Assembly (NCBI GenBank): GCA_900555345.1
Contig: USKS01000045.1
Coordinates: forward strand, 1 to 8,565
Reading direction: 5' to 3'
DNA from: an uncultured Eubacteriales bacterium
GTDB taxonomy: Bacteria; Bacillota_A; Clostridia; Oscillospirales; CAG-272
DNA: 8,565 nt
Both the position numbers and the translations under genes were made by a program. Each line of letters opens with the position of its first letter. The stretch's first letter is position 1. Positions 5,179 through 8,565 of this stretch are shown here, piece by piece. The notes under the pieces were generated by a model. The model made no database searches. It had not been told where the DNA came from and saw only the letters and a list, made by a program, of their open reading frames with translations.

Positions 5179-5964
5179 TCAGTCTACGGATATAAGATTT
5201 GTCATGCCGGAAATATCGGCGTTTTCCTCAAGGGAGACGGTTACGCCCGAAACGGCGTCAATTATGCCTTCACTGTCGGCGTCCGGGTCGGTCTCCTCCA
5301 TAATGAGCATACCCGATTTCAAAAGCTCAAGCATGGCGAGAAACATGGAGACAAGCTCGCTTCGGCTTTCCGCGCTGCGGAAAAAGCTTTCAAGCTTTAC
5401 TTTTCTGCCGCCGCTGAGACGGCGCGCAAGCTTTTCGACAATAAGCGCCACGGATACCGTTTTCTTTTCAACAAGTGGCTTGAAGCGCTGCTTCGCTTCC
5501 TCGTCGGTGACTCTTACCTCGCGCATTACTTTCGTGAGCGCCGCGGACAAAAGCTCTACGCTGTGGGGGGCAACATATGTTTTATCGGGCGCTATCTCAT
5601 CCGTATCCTTTATCATGCGCGCGCCGTAGCAGGCAAACATATCTTTAAGTATGACGGATGACTCCTTTGCACGCTCGTATTCGAGAACGGAGGCGGCAAG
5701 GGCTGCGCGGGGGTCTTCTTCCTCCTCTTCGTTTCGGGGCAGAAGCATTTTGCTTTTTATAAGCATAAGCTCGCTTGCCATAAGAAGAAAATCGCTTGAA
5801 AGCTCGATATCCGCGTCTCCCGCCGCGCGTATATAATCCATATACTGGTCGCAGAGAACGGAGATCTGAATATCGTCTATGCTCATCTTGTTTTTCTTGA
5901 TGAGCGTCAGGCAAAGATCAAGAGGACCCTCGAATTTTTCAAGTTTATAGTTTATCGTTTCCAT
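5179..5964 (-). CDS. scpA: Segregation and condensation protein A (kleisin)
   Basis: A 261-residue kleisin that bridges the SMC heads and carries the ScpB dimer. The N-terminal SMC-neck-binding domain shows the family hallmark YKLEKFEGPLDLCLTLIKKN (residues 6-25), then MSIDDIQI and ELSSDFLLMASELMLIKSKM LLP (54-76). A short run of five Glu (79-83) is followed by the ScpB-binding middle. A C-terminal winged helix (about 165-225) contains VEKLARRLSGGRKVKLESFF (176-195) and SELVSMFLAMLELLKSG (202-218) for the SMC cap. Residues 226-261 extend past the usual family end and are acidic, echoing the tails of ScpB. The ATG at 5962-5964 follows the upstream protease stop by 1 bp; its own Shine-Dalgarno is poor (GGGG at 5972-5975), so initiation probably depends on coupling. 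scpB follows after 16 bp. The smc gene is not in this window. Confidence 0.96.
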   Translation of the reverse strand: METINYKLEKFEGPLDLCLTLIKKNKMSIDDIQISVLCDQYMDYIRAAGDADIELSSDFLLMASELMLIKSKMLLPRNEEEEEDPRAALAASVLEYERAKESSVILKDMFACYGARMIKDTDEIAPDKTYVAPHSVELLSAALTKVMREVRVTDEEAKQRFKPLVEKKTVSVALIVEKLARRLSGGRKVKLESFFRSAESRSELVSMFLAMLELLKSGMLIMEETDPDADSEGIIDAVSGVTVSLEENADISGMTNLISVD

Positions 5965-5965
5965 A

Positions 5966-6703
5966 TCAGAGCCCCGGTATGAGATGAATGAGATATGACA
6001 TTCCGAGACTTACATATCCGCAGGCTGTGGAAAGGATATTTGAGAAAAATCCCGACCAGAGCAGCACGAAAAGCGCGATGGAAATATAGCGCTCGTATTT
6101 CATGATGCCGAAATATACTCTGTCCGGCAGGAATATCAGCGCGATACGGCTGCCGTCAAGCGGGGGGATGGGTACAAGGTTGAACAGTGCAAGATAAAGG
6201 TTCAGTATATGCGAATAGTAGAAAAGCTGTCCCAGCAGCGCCAGCGCTTTGCCGCCGAAGCTTGCGGACATTATGATGTCTCCCGCAAAGCCGTAGTAGA
6301 AGAACGCCGCGGCGGTGTTGTTGAAGGCGGTGATAATGCTGAAAACAAGCAGGGAAACAAATGCAAGCAGCAAATTGGAAACAGGACCCGCAAGCGCCGT
6401 CAACGCCATATCGCGGCGTGGCTTTTTGAAATAGCGGGAGTTGACCGGAACGGGCTTTGCCCAGCCGAAGCCGAACAGCAGCATACATACGGTACCTATG
6501 GGGTCAAGGTGCTTTCTGGGATCAAGAGTAAGTCTGCCGGTATAAAGCGCGGTCTTATCTCCGAGCTTTGACGCCATCCACCCGTGGGACGCTTCGTGAA
6601 GCGACAGGGAAAACAGCACCACTATAACCGTGAATATCATTCCGGGAACAACGTCGCGCGCGGCGGCGCCGTTCATAAGCGAGCGTATAAGAGTATAGAT
6701 CAT
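5966..6703 (-). CDS. Site-2 protease-type membrane zinc metalloprotease (peptidase M50)
   Basis: A 245-residue polytopic membrane protein of the M50B family (YwhC-like), which cleaves substrates within the lipid bilayer. The zinc site is complete: H36-E-A-S-H40 (HExxH, in [10 protein letters not shown]) and the distal aspartate D183 in [12 protein letters not shown] (175-186). Several hydrophobic segments are visible: about 20-40 (carrying HEASH), 70-80, 101-125 ([15 protein letters not shown]), 133-160 and 165-180, and a final one near 207-225. The family's GPVSN motif is at 106-110. Substrates are unknown; this is not the longer, PDZ-containing RseP/RasP type and not the sporulation protease SpoIVFB by context. 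The ATG (6701-6703) overlaps the engB stop by 4 bp and has GAGGAGG 7 nt upstream. It lies 1 bp ahead of scpA, an arrangement often seen in Clostridia, but no functional link to condensin is known to me. Confidence 0.93.
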   Translation of the reverse strand: MIYTLIRSLMNGAAARDVVPGMIFTVIVVLFSLSLHEASHGWMASKLGDKTALYTGRLTLDPRKHLDPIGTVCMLLFGFGWAKPVPVNSRYFKKPRRDMALTALAGPVSNLLLAFVSLLVFSIITAFNNTAAAFFYYGFAGDIIMSASFGGKALALLGQLFYYSHILNLYLALFNLVPIPPLDGSRIALIFLPDRVYFGIMKYERYISIALFVLLWSGFFSNILSTACGYVSLGMSYLIHLIPGL

Positions 6704-7308
6704 TTAACGTCCTCCTCGTGGGCGCTGCAAAGCGCGTATACGGCATTCCAGAGCGCCTCGCGCCCCGTGCCGTTTTTAGACGAAAACATAATTTCGCACT
6801 CTGCGCCGTCAACGGCACATTCTGCCTCAAGCTTTTTTCTGTCCGTTGCGTTGAGCTTGTCGCATTTAGTATACACAACAACGAAGGAAATACCGCATTC
6901 TCTCAGATAGTCGAGCATCTGTCTGTCGTCGGCGGTTGCACCGACTTTGGCGTCTATCAGCTGTATAACGCCGCAAAGAAGGTCAATGCTTGCGTTGCCG
7001 GTAAAATATGCGTCGGTAAGTCCCGACCAGCGCTTTTTCTCGTCGAGACTGCGGCGGGCAAAGCCGTATCCGGGCAGATCAACGAACATAAGCTTTTTGT
7101 CTATGCTGTAGAAGTTCACCGTAACGGTCTTTCCGGGTGTGCCGCTGACGCGCGCAAGGCTTTTGCGGCACAGCATTGTATTTATAAGCGAGCTTTTTCC
7201 AACGTTTGAGCGGCCGGAAAACGCTATTTGCGGTATTCTGAGCGCGGGGAACTGCGAGGGCAGTCCCGCGGATATGAGAAGGTCGGCGTTGTTTATGTTG
7301 ATCCTCAA
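6700..7308 (-). CDS. engB: Ribosome biogenesis GTPase EngB (YsxC/YihA), TTG start
   Basis: A 202-residue TRAFAC-class GTPase needed for maturation of the 50S ribosomal subunit. All nucleotide-binding motifs are intact: G1 GRSNVGKSS (residues 32-40), G2 region TPGKT (57-61), G3 DLPGYG (77-82), G4 TKCD (147-150) and G5 SSKNGTG (176-182). The switch region KKRWSGL (91-97) is also as expected. The start is TTG at 7306-7308: no ATG lies before the essential N-terminal strand, AAAGGA lies 8 nt upstream, and the N-terminus (RININNADLLISAG) aligns with the usual family beginning. Lon ends 29 bp upstream; lon followed by engB is a common pair in Firmicutes (lonA-ysxC in Bacillus). The gene overlaps the M50 protease gene by 4 bp (ATGA). 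Confidence 0.96.
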   Translation of the reverse strand: MRININNADLLISAGLPSQFPALRIPQIAFSGRSNVGKSSLINTMLCRKSLARVSGTPGKTVTVNFYSIDKKLMFVDLPGYGFARRSLDEKKRWSGLTDAYFTGNASIDLLCGVIQLIDAKVGATADDRQMLDYLRECGISFVVVYTKCDKLNATDRKKLEAECAVDGAECEIMFSSKNGTGREALWNAVYALCSAHEEDVK

Positions 7309-7316
7309 GACTTTTT

Positions 7317-7322
7317 TCCTTT
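7317..7322 (-). promoter_or_regulatory. Ribosome binding site supporting the engB TTG start
   Basis: The minus strand reads AAAGGA eight nucleotides before TTG at 7306-7308, in the 29-bp gap after lon. No ATG or GTG lies in frame near it, so the site decides for the rare TTG codon. Confidence 0.75.
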
Positions 7323-7337
7323 CCCGTTGTGAGAAAT

Positions 7338-8565
7338 TCAGATCTGCACGGAGGTATGTACTCTCGCCTTAGGCGCGGGCATTGCGTCACTTCCGCTTTT
7401 TTCGGCGATATTCGCCGCGTGCTCGGTACCTTTGACGGGGTGCACGAGGATTTCGTCGAGCACCTGGGACGCGCGGCGGCAGGGAATGAACAGAAGATTC
7501 TGCCGCACGGTGGGATCTATCTCCTCAAGGTCGGTCACGTTGTCCGCGGGGATAAGCACGCGCTTTATCCCGGCGTTCCACGCCGCGGTTGACTTTTCGC
7601 GCAGTCCGCCTATAGGCAGTACCCGTCCCGTAAGGGTAAGCTCTCCCGTCATGGCTGTGTCGCGGCGGGCGGGAGTACCTGTAAGTGTGCTGACAAGGCT
7701 CGAAAGAATGGTAACGCCCGCGCTGGGGCCGTCCTTGGGAGTCGCGCCCTCCGGTACGTGAATATGAATATCCTTTGTTTTGTAGAAATCGCTGCTGACG
7801 CCCAGCTCCGCGGCGTGGGCTCTGATATAGCTTACCGCAATGCGGGCAGACTCTTTCATAACGTCGCCGAGAGTTCCCGTAAGCTCAAGTTTTCCCGTGC
7901 CGTCCATGACGGATGTCTCGATCTTCAGCATATCTCCGCCGACGGACGTATACGCAAGTCCGTTTACGACTCCGATCTCGTCCTCGGTGCTCTTTTCCTC
8001 GTCAAGGAATCTGCGGGGACCGAGCAGCGATGCGAGACTTTCTTTTTTGACGGTCACGCTCTTTTTGCCGGATTCGATCATAATGCGCGCCGCGCGGCGG
8101 CATATCGCGGCGATCTCGCGCTCAAGGTTTCTGACGCCGGACTCTCTTGTGTAGCCGTCAATTATCTCGCAGATCACATCGTCGGAAATGCGGATATTGC
8201 GGCGGGTGAGCCCGTGGCGCTTAAGCTGCTTGGGAATGAGATGATTTTTCGCGATTGAGAGCTTTTCGTTTTTTGTATAGGTGGAAAGCTCAATGACCTC
8301 CATACGGTCCAGCAGAGCGCGGGGAACCGTGTCAAGCGAGTTCGCCGTCGCTATGAACATGACCTTTGAAAGATCAACGGGCATTTCGACAAAGTGGTCT
8401 CTGAACGCCTTGTTCTGCTCGCCGTCCAGCACTTCCAGAAGCGCCGAGGCGGGGTCGCCGCGCATATCCGAGCAAAGCTTATCTATTTCGTCGAGCAGCA
8501 TCACGGGGTTCATACTGCCTGCCTGCGTAAGCGCCGTAATTATACGTCCGGGCATTGCTGCAACA
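7338..8565 (-). CDS. lon: ATP-dependent Lon protease, C-terminal half (cut by window edge)
   Basis: Lon is a cytosolic hexameric AAA+ serine protease that degrades misfolded and regulatory proteins. About 408 residues are in the window; the N-terminal domain and Walker A lie beyond the right edge. Numbering from the Met at 8553-8555 as 1 (not a true start), there are: pore-loop remainder VAAMPGRII just before and at 1-6, Walker B VMLLDEIDK (18-26), sensor-1 region FIATANS (67-73), arginine finger in ALLDRMEVI (80-88), the helical lid with YTRESGVRNLEREIAAICRR (135-154), then the protease domain: VNGLAYTSVGGDML (197-210), PEGATPKDGPSAG with catalytic Ser278, AMTGELTLTGRVLPIGGLRE (301-320) and catalytic Lys321. 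The dyad is intact. Two family positions deviate: Ala for Gly in the pore loop, and WN for HR five residues after the lysine. A short tail (375-405) follows the domain. The stop is 29 bp before engB. Confidence 0.96.
   Translation of the reverse strand, partial: VAAMPGRIITALTQAGSMNPVMLLDEIDKLCSDMRGDPASALLEVLDGEQNKAFRDHFVEMPVDLSKVMFIATANSLDTVPRALLDRMEVIELSTYTKNEKLSIAKNHLIPKQLKRHGLTRRNIRISDDVICEIIDGYTRESGVRNLEREIAAICRRAARIMIESGKKSVTVKKESLASLLGPRRFLDEEKSTEDEIGVVNGLAYTSVGGDMLKIETSVMDGTGKLELTGTLGDVMKESARIAVSYIRAHAAELGVSSDFYKTKDIHIHVPEGATPKDGPSAGVTILSSLVSTLTGTPARRDTAMTGELTLTGRVLPIGGLREKSTAAWNAGIKRVLIPADNVTDLEEIDPTVRQNLLFIPCRRASQVLDEILVHPVKGTEHAANIAEKSGSDAMPAPKARVHTSVQI

Noticed and set aside
5176..5661. 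Plus-strand open frames opposite scpA and scpB
   Set aside because: They are shadows of biased codon use in the real condensin genes; no convincing ribosome binding site or protein family was seen.

Overview
The window is one contiguous run of twelve genes, all read from the minus strand (right to left). It looks like chromosomal housekeeping DNA of a Gram-positive Clostridia-type bacterium. The clues are the gene content (ScpA/ScpB condensin subunits, YtfJ/GerW-type and DUF2953 proteins, a DacF-type carboxypeptidase, EngB, Lon), strong AGGAGG-type ribosome binding sites, frequent GTG/TTG starts and a moderately GC-rich composition. A gut Oscillospiraceae/Ruminococcaceae-like source is my best guess, by inference only. 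There are no mobile elements, CRISPR arrays, tRNA or rRNA genes, phage genes or restriction genes.

In order of transcription: the C-terminal half of Lon protease (cut by the right edge); ribosome-assembly GTPase EngB (TTG start); a membrane-embedded M50 site-2-type metalloprotease; ScpA and ScpB of the SMC condensin; a DUF2953 membrane protein (GTG start); YtfJ; D-Ala-D-Ala carboxypeptidase DacF; 23S rRNA pseudouridine synthase RluB; an uncharacterised GNAT-like protein (GTG start); a free-standing YbaK/ProX-type prolyl-tRNA editing protein; and the first 38 codons of cytidine deaminase (cut by the left edge).

Genes are tightly packed: there are two 4-bp ATGA overlaps, and gaps of 1, 1, 4, 16, 22, 29, 35, 47 and 99 bp. 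No convincing terminator separates any pair. The only sizeable gap (3020-3118, before dacF) holds a 7-bp inverted repeat just ahead of the dacF ribosome binding site. The layout suggests one long transcript, or a few overlapping ones, covering protein quality control, ribosome and tRNA quality, chromosome segregation, cell wall trimming and sporulation/germination.

I do not see a new defence or mobile system. The points worth a second look are: long acidic tails on ScpB beside a strongly basic juxtamembrane segment in the next gene; an unusual pore-loop glycine and an altered post-catalytic motif in Lon; a cysteine-rich GNAT-like protein lacking a clean acetyl-CoA loop; a hairpin overlapping the rluB ribosome binding site; and dacF lying directly next to rluB without the spmA/spmB pair found between their counterparts in Bacillus.
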